Counted from the stretch's first letter, positions 37,265-46,610 are shown. The stretch: 64,000 bases of DNA from an uncultured Bacteroidota bacterium (GCA_937871435.1 CALMQM010000103.1:124813-188812); one strand, 5' to 3'. Program-made: numbers and translations. The notes: generated by a model from the letters alone, not told the origin.

Positions 37265-40036
37265 TTACTGTTTAATAAAACCGGCCTTCCAAACGTTTTT
37301 ATCACTCTGCAAATTGAGATAATAAATTCCGGAACTTAAATTTTCCACCGGGAAATTAAGCTTTCCGTTTTCCGGGTTGACAGAGGCTGTTCTGATTTCT
37401 CTACCGAGTTCATTCAACAATATCACTTTTACTGCTGAATTTGAAACTGCATGTGGCAGTTGAACAGAAACGACGTTTGTTGCAGGATTGGGAAATACCT
37501 GTAAAGCCACTTCTTTGTCTGCATTTACAACTTTTGTATTCAGATCATTTATACTGGTCATGTGAGTGGTAAACAATCCACTTCCGTGCGTAGCAACTGC
37601 CACCAGACCATCCAGAGTACGGGTTTCAATCATATCTACCACAGCACTACCAATGCTTGAAGGTCCTTGCTGAGACCATACAGTTGCATTATTGATCAAC
37701 GTGTCGGTACTGAATAGTCCGGTACTTGTCCCAACAAGGAAAATCGTTCCATCATTTACAGGCAGAATACTTGCCCATCTGAGAGAAGGACCATTACCTG
37801 TTCCATTCGCATTTTGTTCCAGATTCCCTGCCACTCTTGCCCAGGTAGTTCCTCCATCTGTTGTATAAAACAAACTATATACACTGTAATTAGAAAATAC
37901 AACCAGCACTTTATCCGCATCGTCAGGATTTACAGCAATGCAACTTATAAATCCATTTGCAGGGAATGAAGCAAACGTAATGTCGGTCCTGCCCGGCAAA
38001 CCTGTGTTCGCATTGTCTATACGAAATAAATTTCCTTCGTCTGTTCCATAATACAATCTGTTAGCAGGATTATGTGAAATAGCCAATGCAGTTATTCCTT
38101 CGGAAGCTCCTGCAAGTGAGTCAGGGAATTTCACCCAGTTGGTGGTGATGGAATCCCATTGATTATTGAGTGGAATACCGGACAAATCATCATTTCTCCA
38201 GATAAATTTACCTGCACAGAGATACATGAGATTGTTGTTATTCGGATCAAGAACAAAAGGATTGATAAACTGGTAATCTTCCGCACCAATAGGATCAATG
38301 CGACGGTAAGCAGTAACCTGTCCGGATGCATCAACGGTAGTCTTTGCCATTTTACCCTGTTGCTTTGAGAAATAATAGTTTCCCCCACCATCGCTGATCT
38401 GACAATAGGAACCATCTCCATCGAAGGAGTGAATCCAGGGATTCAATGGATTGGTAGAGTTGGTATAGTATGTACCATTGTCCTGAAGACCACCAATTAC
38501 AATATCGTTCAAACTTCCATGATCAACAGCGACAGTATAAAACTGAGAAGTAATGTATCCATTGTTCATGTCCTGCCATACTACTGATGAAGCGGAATTG
38601 TCAGTCGTACGTGAAACACCACCATCGCATCCGACATACATTACATTCGGATCAGAAGGAAGGAACGCGAAAGCATGTTGATCGGGGTGATGATTGGGAT
38701 ATTCTTCGACAAAAGGTAGCGCTGCACCGATTGCATAACCACCGATTACATCTGTATGCAATGAATCTGAAAAAGCGGAAGTTGAACGGAAGATATTTGT
38801 TCCTCCAAGGAAGACAACATTCGGATTTCCCGGTTTTACTTTGACAACCACATCATATCCTCCTTGTGTATTCATTCCATTGAAGACACCTATGTTGCCG
38901 GGAAGGTTTGAAGAGAGATCAGTCCAGATACCTCCTGCTCCACTGCCATTTCCGGAAACATATTCATATTTCCAGAGGCTGTTCCAGAGTGTGTCATTTA
39001 AAAAATCGGTACTCATTTTTCCATAGCCGGGTGTAGGACCGAAAAAGTAAATGACATTTTCATTGTTCGGATCGATACCGATTCCAAGGCGATCGTAATT
39101 GGGTGGAAAATTTACGGGGAGAATATTAACGAAAGAACTTGCGGGAGCCAATCGCCAAATTCCTTTCTGAGGACCATCACTGCTTAGCGTCGCATAGACG
39201 ATACTTGTCGGGCTCACTGCTACATCGGTGAAATAGGACGATGTTGCCTGTGTTCCGCCTGCTCCTTTTATTCGTGTCCAGGAAGTTCCGCCATTGGAAC
39301 TTCTGAAAATCGCATCGTAAGCTGCTGCATAGACCACATCCGCTGCTGTTGTTCCGGGGTCAGTGGCAACATTCCAGGTAACATCCCAAACATTGTCGAA
39401 AGTCTGAGGAGTTCCGGAGGATGTACTCACGAGGGATGACCAGGTTATTCCGCCGTCGGTAGATTTATACATACCGTTACCAAGATAAAATGAAGAACCA
39501 CCGCTTGCAGATGTTCCGTAGGCTTCTCCGGATAAATAATACCATGTTTGTTCATGACCTGTTCGTGTATCCTGCGCGACTGCATTCACTCCCGGATATC
39601 CATTGACGGGAGATACGCGTGTCCAGTTGCTTCCCCCATCTGTACTGCGCCACATTCCGCCACTCACTCCGCCGGCGAGAACAACATTTTCGTTTGAAAC
39701 ATCAATTGCTAATGCGCGTGTTCTGCCTCCGAGATTCCAGGGTCCGCGGAAATCCCAGATGCCATTTGTCCTGGCAGAAGAGGATGAAAATCTTTCCGTT
39801 GCTTTGGGCAGAGTAGAAACGTAGGCAAGTTCTTTATCCCTTATTAAGGCCGGGATTCTTCCGGTCTGAGGATCTCTGAGGCGCTTCCATTCCCACTGCT
39901 GACGTTCTCTTGCTTCCGATTCACCATCGGAAATATTTTTACTTGATCGATTGTTTTGTTGACGCACTTCATGTTGCGAGCATGAGAGCTGAATCATTAC
40001 CAATCCGATGATGAGGGGAAGCCAATTTCTTTTCAT
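37265..40036 (-). CDS. T9SS-secreted sortilin/BNR-type beta-propeller protein
   Basis: A 923-residue exported protein with many BNR/sortilin-like blades (GGVSGGMWRSTDGGSNWTRVSP, GNGMYKSTDGGITWSSLV, YDAIFRSSNGGTSWTRIKG, VMYVGCDGGVSRTTDN, YSLFYTTDGGTTWARVAG). The last ~80 residues from LQVFPNPATNVVSV to KAGFIKQ are a T9SS type A sorting domain. The N-terminus, KRNWLPLIIGLVMIQLSCSQ, has a lipobox-like cysteine at residue 19, so it could be a lipoprotein before or instead of T9SS processing. Such proteins are often called glycosyl hydrolases, but no catalytic residues can be assigned. It lies between the DUF3857 protein and dinB, same strand. Confidence 0.85.
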   Translation of the reverse strand: MKRNWLPLIIGLVMIQLSCSQHEVRQQNNRSSKNISDGESEARERQQWEWKRLRDPQTGRIPALIRDKELAYVSTLPKATERFSSSSARTNGIWDFRGPWNLGGRTRALAIDVSNENVVLAGGVSGGMWRSTDGGSNWTRVSPVNGYPGVNAVAQDTRTGHEQTWYYLSGEAYGTSASGGSSFYLGNGMYKSTDGGITWSSLVSTSSGTPQTFDNVWDVTWNVATDPGTTAADVVYAAAYDAIFRSSNGGTSWTRIKGAGGTQATSSYFTDVAVSPTSIVYATLSSDGPQKGIWRLAPASSFVNILPVNFPPNYDRLGIGIDPNNENVIYFFGPTPGYGKMSTDFLNDTLWNSLWKYEYVSGNGSGAGGIWTDLSSNLPGNIGVFNGMNTQGGYDVVVKVKPGNPNVVFLGGTNIFRSTSAFSDSLHTDVIGGYAIGAALPFVEEYPNHHPDQHAFAFLPSDPNVMYVGCDGGVSRTTDNSASSVVWQDMNNGYITSQFYTVAVDHGSLNDIVIGGLQDNGTYYTNSTNPLNPWIHSFDGDGSYCQISDGGGNYYFSKQQGKMAKTTVDASGQVTAYRRIDPIGAEDYQFINPFVLDPNNNNLMYLCAGKFIWRNDDLSGIPLNNQWDSITTNWVKFPDSLAGASEGITALAISHNPANRLYYGTDEGNLFRIDNANTGLPGRTDITFASFPANGFISCIAVNPDDADKVLVVFSNYSVYSLFYTTDGGTTWARVAGNLEQNANGTGNGPSLRWASILPVNDGTIFLVGTSTGLFSTDTLINNATVWSQQGPSSIGSAVVDMIETRTLDGLVAVATHGSGLFTTHMTSINDLNTKVVNADKEVALQVFPNPATNVVSVQLPHAVSNSAVKVILLNELGREIRTASVNPENGKLNFPVENLSSGIYYLNLQSDKNVWKAGFIKQ

Positions 40037-40206
40037 GTGAATTTATTCGATGAGTGAGTAATTCGTTTTTAAATCTATGAATTTCTCAGCAAATACGACA
40101 TCGACAACCTGAATTTTAAGAAAATTTGTGTAGAATTGATGTATCAAATGAATCATGCAGATTAATTTCCTGTTTCTTCATACACCATTCTGCATTTACC
40201 CGTTTT

Positions 40207-41382
40207 TCATTTCCCTGTAAATGGGTTCATTGACCTCCTGTGCATTCCATTTCCGACGGCCCGTTGAACGGAGCTTTCGCCAAAACGCCGGCGCATTTTG
40301 TCCATTGCCTGATAGAGGCGGATCATTTCTTCGCTGTCTTCAAAAAGATTAATCTGGTATCCTCCTCCAACGAGGTGACTGAAGCGCACGCCGATCAGGC
40401 GAACGAGGAGGCGGCGGTTATACAATTTTGCGAAAAGTTCTTTCACACGCGTCATCAGGATATGATCGCTGGACGTATGCGGGATGCGCATCTGCATGGT
40501 GTGAGTATCAAAGTTGGAATAGCGGATTTTAACGGTTACACATGCGGTCAACTTGTTTTCTGTTCGCAACTGGAAGGCAAGTTTCTCTGTCATTCCGATC
40601 AACAATTCATTCAGTCGTGTCACATCAATGGTATCCTGATCGAATGTTTCTTCGGTAGAGACAGACTTCCGTTCATTGTATGGTTCCACGGGTGAATTGT
40701 CGATACCATTGGCCTTTTTCCAGATCGCGATGCCATTTTCTCCGAGAACATTTTCCAATAACTCCGGAGGCATTTGCTGCAGGGTGAAAATTTTTTCGAC
40801 ACCCATGTTGCGGAGAAGGTGGTAAGTCTTCTCCCCTACCATTGGAATTTTATTGACAGAAAGAGGAGCCAGAAAATTTTTCTCTTCTCCCCGGTCAATT
40901 TTCATTTGTCCGTTTGGCTTGGCTTCTCCGGTAGCGACTTTTGACACGGTTTTATTCTGCGAAAGCCCGAAAGAAATTGGCAACCCGGTTTCCTTCGTGA
41001 TTTTATGCCGCAGTTCAGTTGCCCAGCTATAGCAGCCAAAAAAACGATCCATCCCGCTGAGATCGATATAAAATTCATCGATAGAAGATTTCTCATAGAG
41101 CGGAACCCGTTCACTGATGATGTCGGTGACCATATCCGAATAGTAACTGTAACGATCATAATCACCGCGCACGATGATCGCATCAGGACAAAGTCTGCGT
41201 GCTAGTTTCATGGGCATGGCAGAATGTACTCCATAGGCTCTGGCTTCGTAACTGCAGGATGCCACAACTCCACGGTCGCTGGTACCACCAATCAAAACAG
41301 GTTTCCCTTTCAGCCTTGGATGTTCAAGACACGAAACGGAAACAAAAAAAGAATCAAGGTCCATATGGACGATGGTGTTCAT
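40207..41382 (-). CDS. dinB: Y-family DNA polymerase (DinB/Pol IV-like)
   Basis: A 391-residue translesion polymerase. Catalytic residues D8 (HMDLDSFF) and D102/E103 (SSIDEFYIDLSG) are present, the fingers/palm motifs (YEARAYGVHSAMPM; ATGEAKPNGQ) follow, and QINLF at residues 343-347 fits a beta-clamp binding motif (QxxLF). Length is slightly above Pol IV. The divergent S24 repressor gene and the palindrome at 41499-41515 in the shared spacer suggest it is repressed until DNA damage. The leader holds a six-unit heptamer array. A partner DnaE-type polymerase lies 6.3 kb downstream on the same strand. Confidence 0.93.
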   Translation of the reverse strand: MNTIVHMDLDSFFVSVSCLEHPRLKGKPVLIGGTSDRGVVASCSYEARAYGVHSAMPMKLARRLCPDAIIVRGDYDRYSYYSDMVTDIISERVPLYEKSSIDEFYIDLSGMDRFFGCYSWATELRHKITKETGLPISFGLSQNKTVSKVATGEAKPNGQMKIDRGEEKNFLAPLSVNKIPMVGEKTYHLLRNMGVEKIFTLQQMPPELLENVLGENGIAIWKKANGIDNSPVEPYNERKSVSTEETFDQDTIDVTRLNELLIGMTEKLAFQLRTENKLTACVTVKIRYSNFDTHTMQMRIPHTSSDHILMTRVKELFAKLYNRRLLVRLIGVRFSHLVGGGYQINLFEDSEEMIRLYQAMDKMRRRFGESSVQRAVGNGMHRRSMNPFTGK

Positions 41383-41392
41383 GGCATAAGTC

Positions 41393-41434
41393 TATTTACT
41401 ATTTACTATTCACTCTTCACTATTTACTCTTCAC
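41393..41434. repeat. Heptamer array in the dinB leader (TATTTAC/TCTTCAC type, 6 units)
   Basis: Units TATTTAC, TATTTAC, TATTCAC, TCTTCAC, TATTTAC, TCTTCAC in exact 7-base phase, starting 11 bases upstream of the dinB ATG. Confidence 0.85.
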
Positions 41435-41498
41435 TAAAAAAACTCTTGCATTTCTGAATTTCGCTTTTTACTTTTGACTGCTTAACAATCATTCTGCA

Positions 41499-41515
41499 TG
41501 ACTACATTATAGTCA
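41499..41515. promoter_or_regulatory. Operator-like 17-base palindrome between dinB and the S24 repressor
   Basis: TGACTACATTATAGTCA: perfect 6-base arms TGACTA and TAGTCA around a 5-base centre. It sits 117 bases upstream of dinB and 146 bases upstream of the repressor gene; a 14/17 match lies upstream of dnaE. It is probably the binding site of the S24 repressor (inference). Confidence 0.6.
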
Positions 41516-41571
41516 ATCGAAATGTGGGAAACAAATAATCTTATAAACAACTGCATTCTCTGTGTGATTTT

Positions 41572-41597
41572 TCGCACAGGGAGTAAAGAGCGCGAAG
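41572..41597. repeat. Degenerate copy of the CGCAAAG dispersed repeat
   Basis: TCGCACAG, GGAGTAAAG, AGCGCGAAG follow the layout of the elements at 30824-30848 and 57003-57027, with several mismatches. Confidence 0.4.
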
Positions 41598-41617
41598 ATG
41601 AATTCATGCCCGCTTCC

Positions 41618-41659
41618 AATCTAAAATCAATAATCTAAAATCCTAAATCATCAATCCAA
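41618..41659. repeat. Heptamer array abutting the S24 repressor start (AATCTAA type, 6 units)
   Basis: Units AATCTAA, AATCAAT, AATCTAA, AATCCTA, AATCATC, AATCCAA in phase, ending one base before the ATG at 41661. Confidence 0.8.
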
Positions 41660-41660
41660 A

Positions 41661-42461
41661 ATGTTCTTCAATACCAACATCAAACTTCTGAGAAATCGTC
41701 GTAACCGCACACAAGATGTTGTGGCAAACGAGCTGGATATTAGCCGTTCAACACTCAACAGCTACGAAAATGGCAGTATAAAAAATCCCACGCTGGATGC
41801 GTTGATGGCATTTTCAAAATACTTCAAAGTCTCCATCGATACATTGGTAAAAGTAGACATGAGTAAACTTTCCGGATTCCAGATGGCAGAACTGGAAAAA
41901 GGAAACGATGTATATGTAACAGGATCACGCCTGCGTGTGCTTGCGACGACGGTGGACAGCCAGAACCGGGAAAACATAGAAATGGTTCCACTGAAAGCAA
42001 AGGCGGGATACAAGGCTGGTTTCGCTGACCCGGAATTTATCCAGAAACTTCCTACGTTTCAACTTCCATTGCTGCTGAGCGACCGCAAATACAGAATGTT
42101 TCAGATCAATGGTGATTCCATGCTTCCGATTCCGGATAAATCGTGGATCATTGCGGAATATCTGGAAAACTGGTACGACATCAAAGACGGTCATGCCTAC
42201 ATAGTGCTGACACAGGACGAAGGCATCGTATTTAAAGTAGCTGTGAATCAACTGCGAAAAATGAAATCTCTCACATTGAAATCACTTAATCCGGCATATC
42301 CGCCATACGAAGTTCCGGTGAATGAAATCCGGGAAGTCTGGAAATTCTGCAACTACATGAGCAGTGAATTGCCTGATACTTCTGTCGCGAAAGATGAACT
42401 GCTTTCCAAGCTGATCAAGCTTGAAGGTGATTTAAAAGGAATGAAAAAAGTTTTGGAATAA
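41661..42461 (+). CDS. XRE-S24 self-cleaving repressor (LexA/CI-like)
   Basis: A 266-residue regulator. An N-terminal XRE helix-turn-helix (residues about 5-62; QDVVANELDISRSTLNSYENGSI) is joined to a C-terminal S24 peptidase fold. The likely self-cleavage site is Ala115-Gly116 (AKAGYKAGF), the catalytic serine S153 (NGDSMLP) and lysine K192 (IVFKVAV). Such proteins are cut with RecA filament help after DNA damage and release their genes. It is divergent from dinB, with the palindrome at 41499-41515 between them, and is probably autoregulated. A canonical LexA (winged-helix domain) is not in the window. The protein ends in a helical tail (ELLSKLIKLEGDLKGMKKVL) that may aid oligomerisation. 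Confidence 0.9.
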   Translation: MFFNTNIKLLRNRRNRTQDVVANELDISRSTLNSYENGSIKNPTLDALMAFSKYFKVSIDTLVKVDMSKLSGFQMAELEKGNDVYVTGSRLRVLATTVDSQNRENIEMVPLKAKAGYKAGFADPEFIQKLPTFQLPLLLSDRKYRMFQINGDSMLPIPDKSWIIAEYLENWYDIKDGHAYIVLTQDEGIVFKVAVNQLRKMKSLTLKSLNPAYPPYEVPVNEIREVWKFCNYMSSELPDTSVAKDELLSKLIKLEGDLKGMKKVLE

Positions 42462-42496
42462 AGAAGAATAATCAAATTAAAAAACGGTTCAGGAAA

Positions 42497-43147
42497 ATGT
42501 CCATCTCAACGAAACTGAAGATTAAAGAAGGAGATTCAATCTTCTCCATCCACGCACCGGAGAATTTTGAATCGACACTCGGCAGTTTGCCAAAAGGAGC
42601 ATCCATTTCATCTTCCGCAAAAGGAGCTACTCAATTGCATTGGTTTGTAAAAAACAAAGCACAACTGGAGAAAGAGTTGGAAAAAACTCTGAAGCTGCTA
42701 AAAGAAAGGATGACACTGTGGATTTATTATCCCAAATCAACATCCGGAGTGCAGACAGATCTCACGCGCGACAAAGGCTGGGACAGTCTTTTGGCACACA
42801 AAGAACTGCATTGGCTAAGTTTGATCTCTTTTGATGATACCTGGTCTGCATTCGCATGCAGGATTGCTGTTGAATCGGATATTAAAAAGGCTGGCAAAAC
42901 AATAGAAAAACCAATCCTTGACTATATCGATCCGGTCAAGAAAATTGTAACAATCCCTGACGATCTGGCAAAAGCTCTCAAAAAGAATAAACGACTGGAC
43001 ACATTGTTTCATTCCCTCGCCTATTCTCATAAAAAGGAATATGTAGAATGGATTGTTACAGCTAAAAAGGAAGAAACACGTGCGTCCAGAATAGAAGGGA
43101 CAATTGAACGACTTGAGAAGGGATGGAAAAATCCGAGAAACCAGTAA
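42497..43147 (+). CDS. YdeI/OmpD-associated family protein (DUF3052-like plus YdeI domain)
   Basis: A 216-residue protein with two parts. Residues about 1-125 look like the DUF3052-type fold (LHWFVKNKAQLEKELEKTLKLL, TLWIYYPKSTSGVQTDLTRDKGWDSLL, DDTWSAFACR). Residues about 145-210 match the YdeI/OmpD-associated (bacteriocin-protection) domain: VTIPDDLAKALKKNKRLDTLFHSLAYSHKKEYVEWIVTAKKEETRASRI. The biochemical role is unknown; YdeI was tied to antimicrobial peptide resistance in Salmonella. It starts 35 bases after the S24 repressor stop, so it could be co-transcribed with it. Confidence 0.8.
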   Translation: MSISTKLKIKEGDSIFSIHAPENFESTLGSLPKGASISSSAKGATQLHWFVKNKAQLEKELEKTLKLLKERMTLWIYYPKSTSGVQTDLTRDKGWDSLLAHKELHWLSLISFDDTWSAFACRIAVESDIKKAGKTIEKPILDYIDPVKKIVTIPDDLAKALKKNKRLDTLFHSLAYSHKKEYVEWIVTAKKEETRASRIEGTIERLEKGWKNPRNQ

Positions 43148-43266
43148 GTAAATTTTAATCTATTCAAGAAATCAAATTTGTAGAATTCATTTTGAACGCG
43201 GATTGATACCTGTGTTAAATTTTTCTAAAGTCATCTACTCAATCTTTTCCTGAATTATTTTTGGTT

Positions 43267-43767
43267 ATGCTTAAATGGACAGACCGCAAATTCAATTTTG
43301 ATTTTCCAACTTCCATGATGCCGATTATTCTTGTTCGCCTGAAAGGGACAACAGCACGGTTGGAAGAAATGACTCGTAATATGTCTGACGAAAAACTCAA
43401 AGCCAGACCTGGTTCAGGATGGAGTGTCAAGGAACATATCGGACATCTCATTGACCTGGAAGCATTGCACGAAGGTCGAATCGAAGATTACAGAAACAAT
43501 TTACCTCTATTGCGAATGGCTGATATGAGCAATGAAAAAACTTATTCGGCAGGTCACAATTCAAAAAACTGCAGAGACTTAATCGCTGAGTTAAAGACCG
43601 TACGTTCACACTTCATACACAATTTGAAAACTTTAAAACCTGATCAATCCTCTCAACATCCAAGGTTAAAACAACCTATGCGTGTTGTTGACATGGCATT
43701 TTTTGTTGCCGAGCACGATGATCATCACCTGGAAATTATTGACAGGATGATTCAGAATGCCGATTGA
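43267..43767 (+). CDS. DinB-superfamily (four-helix, metal-dependent) protein
   Basis: A 166-residue protein of the DinB/YfiT-like four-helix bundle, unrelated to DinB polymerase. Metal-binding histidines fit H59 in KEHIGHLIDLE and the pair in AEHDDHHLEIIDR near residues 148-152. The family includes thiol-dependent transferases and enzymes of unknown substrate. The ATG at 43267 (MLKWTDRKF) is chosen over an in-frame TTG at 43261; TATTTTTG at 43256-43263 resembles a -7 box but is too close to be sure. A second family member is at 46638. Confidence 0.78.
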   Translation: MLKWTDRKFNFDFPTSMMPIILVRLKGTTARLEEMTRNMSDEKLKARPGSGWSVKEHIGHLIDLEALHEGRIEDYRNNLPLLRMADMSNEKTYSAGHNSKNCRDLIAELKTVRSHFIHNLKTLKPDQSSQHPRLKQPMRVVDMAFFVAEHDDHHLEIIDRMIQNAD

Positions 43768-43781
43768 ATAAATTTCTGAAG

Positions 43782-45002
43782 TCAGGAATGCCGCGGTTGT
43801 TTTGCGAGAGAACGCATCGCAAATCCAACACTCATCAGAGTGAGAATTGCGCCCATTAAAAAGGGAGCACCCGGAAAATTAACCGGAGCATCAGGAGAAG
43901 TAAAATAGGAAAACAAGCCGGTCATGAGCAGTGGACCAATGATGGATGTGATACTGATCACACTGGTAAGTGCACCCTGCAATTCTCCCTGTTCATTCGG
44001 AGGCACCTGCGAAGAAATTATTCCCTGCAAAGCCGGTCCGCCGATTCCTCCTAAACCAAGCAATACCATAAAAGCGAACATCATCCAACCCTGAGTCGCG
44101 AAGGAGATGAGCAGCAGACCAATCGCATAAATAGTAAGACCGACATACACAGATCGTTTCTGTCCGAGTTTCGGAACAATAATTCTGATCAATCCACCCT
44201 GAACGATCGCGATCATCAATCCGACAAAACCGAGTGAATAACCGACCATTTTTTCATCCCATTTGAATTTCTCAATTGTATAGAATGTCCATGTACTTTG
44301 TGGCGCGTGTCCTGCAATATAAATACATACAAGTGAAGCAACCAGACTCAATACAAGCGGATATCTGCTCAGGTTTTTCAGACTGCTGATAGGATTGGCA
44401 CGTTTCCATTCAAAAGCTCTTTTGTTTTCAGGCTTCAACGATTCAGGCAAAATAAAATATCCGTAGATCCAGTTCAACAAAGCGAGTCCAGCAGCGGCAA
44501 AGAAAGGTACACGCAGTCCATAATGTCCGAGCAAACCACCGACCACGGGTCCGATGATAAAGCCGAGTCCGAAGGCAGCACCGATCATCCCGAAATTTTG
44601 CGCACGTTTTTCAGGCTCACTGATATCCGCGATGTAGGCACCTGCAGTGGTAAAACTCGCACCGGTAATTCCTGAAATCGCACGTCCGACAAACAACCAG
44701 CCGATTGTTGGCGCAAGACCCATGAATATATAATCTACACCGAAACCGAAAAGAGAAAAGAGAAGGACAGGACGACGACCATAACGGTCACTTAAGCCTC
44801 CGAGAATCGGAGAAAATAAAAATTGCATAAATGAATAGGCAAATGTGAGCAGGCCGCCATACATGGAGGCTTTACTGATATCACTTCCGGTCATGCTCTG
44901 AATTAATCCCGGAATGACAGGAATAATGATGCCCAGTCCGATGACATCAATGAGTAAAGTGATAAAAATAAATGGCAGTGCTTTCTTGGGCTGAGTAGTC
45001 AT
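43782..45002 (-). CDS. Tet-type MFS multidrug transporter
   Basis: A 406-residue 12-helix transporter of the major facilitator superfamily, TCR/Tet group. The first helix is [22 protein letters not shown], motif A is [14 protein letters not shown], and helix 5 has the antiporter motif [19 protein letters not shown]. It likely exports drugs with proton antiport at the inner membrane; tetracycline resistance is not implied by sequence alone. The start at 45002 ([10 protein letters not shown]) is the usual length; an upstream TTG/ATG frame to 45053 is open. It is convergent with the DinB-superfamily gene. Confidence 0.9.
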   Translation of the reverse strand: MTTQPKKALPFIFITLLIDVIGLGIIIPVIPGLIQSMTGSDISKASMYGGLLTFAYSFMQFLFSPILGGLSDRYGRRPVLLFSLFGFGVDYIFMGLAPTIGWLFVGRAISGITGASFTTAGAYIADISEPEKRAQNFGMIGAAFGLGFIIGPVVGGLLGHYGLRVPFFAAAGLALLNWIYGYFILPESLKPENKRAFEWKRANPISSLKNLSRYPLVLSLVASLVCIYIAGHAPQSTWTFYTIEKFKWDEKMVGYSLGFVGLMIAIVQGGLIRIIVPKLGQKRSVYVGLTIYAIGLLLISFATQGWMMFAFMVLLGLGGIGGPALQGIISSQVPPNEQGELQGALTSVISITSIIGPLLMTGLFSYFTSPDAPVNFPGAPFLMGAILTLMSVGFAMRSLAKQPRHS

Positions 45003-45367
45003 TTGAAGATACCTGGGAATAAGCAACAAAGAAAAGGAGATTTTTGACACCACAGAATTTCAAGAAGCCCCAAAGACAATTTCCACTGCAAATTCAGTTT
45101 TATTTCATGTTATCAGGAAGTATAACAGGATGTTTAAAGGTAAAGTCATAGTGAATATTATTATTTCACTGAATATAATTCCGGGTCATCATTCAAAAGC
45201 AGATTCTGATTCACGCTAATTATGATTCATGAACTTATCAATCAGCAAATAAAAAATCATTTGAATCAACTTTTGTAAAATGATGATTAAAATTTTGCAG
45301 AATGATAGTGAAAGTGCATTGATATTAATGATGATAAAATACTTCCTTTGCATTCCATACCCTACTG
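45003..45367. other. Divergent intergenic region, no gene seen
   Basis: An AT-rich spacer between the MFS gene and queA. I see no exact -7 consensus box, repeat or RNA in it. Confidence 0.5.
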
Positions 45368-46594
45368 ATGAAGTCAGATCCAAGAAGATTGTCCATTCTT
45401 TCTTTTCATTACGATTTGCCGGAAGAACGAATTGCAAAAAAGCCAACAGCTGTTCGCGACCAAAGCAAATTGCTTGTTTACCTTAAAGGAGAAATTCTTG
45501 ATACCTTTTTTGGATCACTCGATCAATTCCTGGTTCCCGGCGATGTTCTCATTTTCAATGAAACCAAGGTGATCAATGCGCGGATTCTTTTTCAGAAAGA
45601 ATCCGGATCAACTATTGAAATCATGTGCCTTGAGCCTTATGATGTAGAAGAAACTGTAATGGCCTTTCAGCAAAAAAAAGAATGTCGCTGGCATGCGATG
45701 GTTGGGAATGCAAAACGCTGGAAAGAGCCTTTACTGAAAAAGCAAGTTTCTTACAAAGACGGAGAATTCGAGTTTTGTGCGGAACAAGTAGAAAAATCGA
45801 TCGGAAAATTTGTGATCCGGTTCAGCTGGAACAATGACCTGACGTTTTCTGAAGTGATCGATATCGTTGGAAAATTACCTCTCCCACCCTATCTCAACCG
45901 TGAAGCGGACGAAGATGATCAGGACCGATATCAAACTGTTTATGCGCAAGCTCGCGGATCAGTGGCTGCACCGACTGCCGGGCTTCATTTCACTCCTTCT
46001 ATTCTGAAAAATCTTGAGCAGAAAAATATCCGGCATGCATTTGTCACCTTGCATGTTGGAGCCGGAACATTTAAACCGGTAAAGTCTGACACAATGGAAG
46101 ATCATGAAATGCATGAAGAAAAAATTGTCGTTCCTCTGGAAACTCTGGAATTGGTTTATTCAGCGCTGCAAAACAAACAACGAATCATCGCGGTTGGAAC
46201 AACTTCTCTGAGAACAATTGAAAGTCTGTACTGGTTTGGAAGACAACTTATGAGTAATCCTTCAGGAGAATTAAAACCAATTGGTCAATGGGAACCTTAT
46301 GATTCCGTTCAATCCGAAATGTTGCCTGAACTTCTGTTGGAAAAATTGATCGGGAATCTGAAGATGTCTCATAAAAATATCCTGCTTTCATCTACACAAA
46401 TCCTGATTGCTCCCGGATATGAATTCAAGATAGTAAAGGGATTGATCACTAATTTTCATCAACCGGAAAGTACTTTGCTGTTGCTTGTATCAGCGTTCAT
46501 CGGCGATGACTGGAAAAAAGTTTATGATTACGCATTGAAAAACAACTACCGCTTTTTAAGCTATGGCGACAGTTCATTGTTACTGAGGGAGTGA
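45368..46594 (+). CDS. queA: S-adenosylmethionine:tRNA ribosyltransferase-isomerase
   Basis: Adds the cyclopentene ring in queuosine synthesis on tRNA, using SAM as ribosyl donor. The 408-residue protein has the family marks FHYDLPEERIAKKPTAVRDQSKLLV, GDVLIFNETKVINARI, GKLPLPPYLNR, QTVYAQARGSVAAPTAGLHFT, VTLHVGAGTFKPV and TNFHQPESTLLLLVSAFIG. It is somewhat longer than E. coli QueA, with insertions in the middle. It is monocistronic. Its stop codon lies in the loop of a perfect hairpin at 46576-46610. Confidence 0.96.
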   Translation: MKSDPRRLSILSFHYDLPEERIAKKPTAVRDQSKLLVYLKGEILDTFFGSLDQFLVPGDVLIFNETKVINARILFQKESGSTIEIMCLEPYDVEETVMAFQQKKECRWHAMVGNAKRWKEPLLKKQVSYKDGEFEFCAEQVEKSIGKFVIRFSWNNDLTFSEVIDIVGKLPLPPYLNREADEDDQDRYQTVYAQARGSVAAPTAGLHFTPSILKNLEQKNIRHAFVTLHVGAGTFKPVKSDTMEDHEMHEEKIVVPLETLELVYSALQNKQRIIAVGTTSLRTIESLYWFGRQLMSNPSGELKPIGQWEPYDSVQSEMLPELLLEKLIGNLKMSHKNILLSSTQILIAPGYEFKIVKGLITNFHQPESTLLLLVSAFIGDDWKKVYDYALKNNYRFLSYGDSSLLLRE

Positions 46595-46610
46595 TGCCCT
46601 CAGTAACAAT
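46576..46610. other. Perfect 14-bp hairpin around the queA stop codon
   Basis: Arms ATTGTTACTGAGGG (46576-46589) and CCCTCAGTAACAAT (46597-46610) are exact complements; the 7-base loop contains the TGA stop (46592-46594). There is no T run, so it may stop read-through or protect the mRNA end between two convergent genes. Confidence 0.85.

Noticed and set aside
42917..42932. TTGACTATATCGATCC as another operator
   Set aside because: Only the left half of the 17-base site matches and it is inside the YdeI-like coding region.
43256..43263. TATTTTTG as the promoter of the DinB-superfamily gene at 43267
   Set aside because: It is only three bases from the ATG, so the predicted transcription start would fall inside the gene; kept only as a remark.
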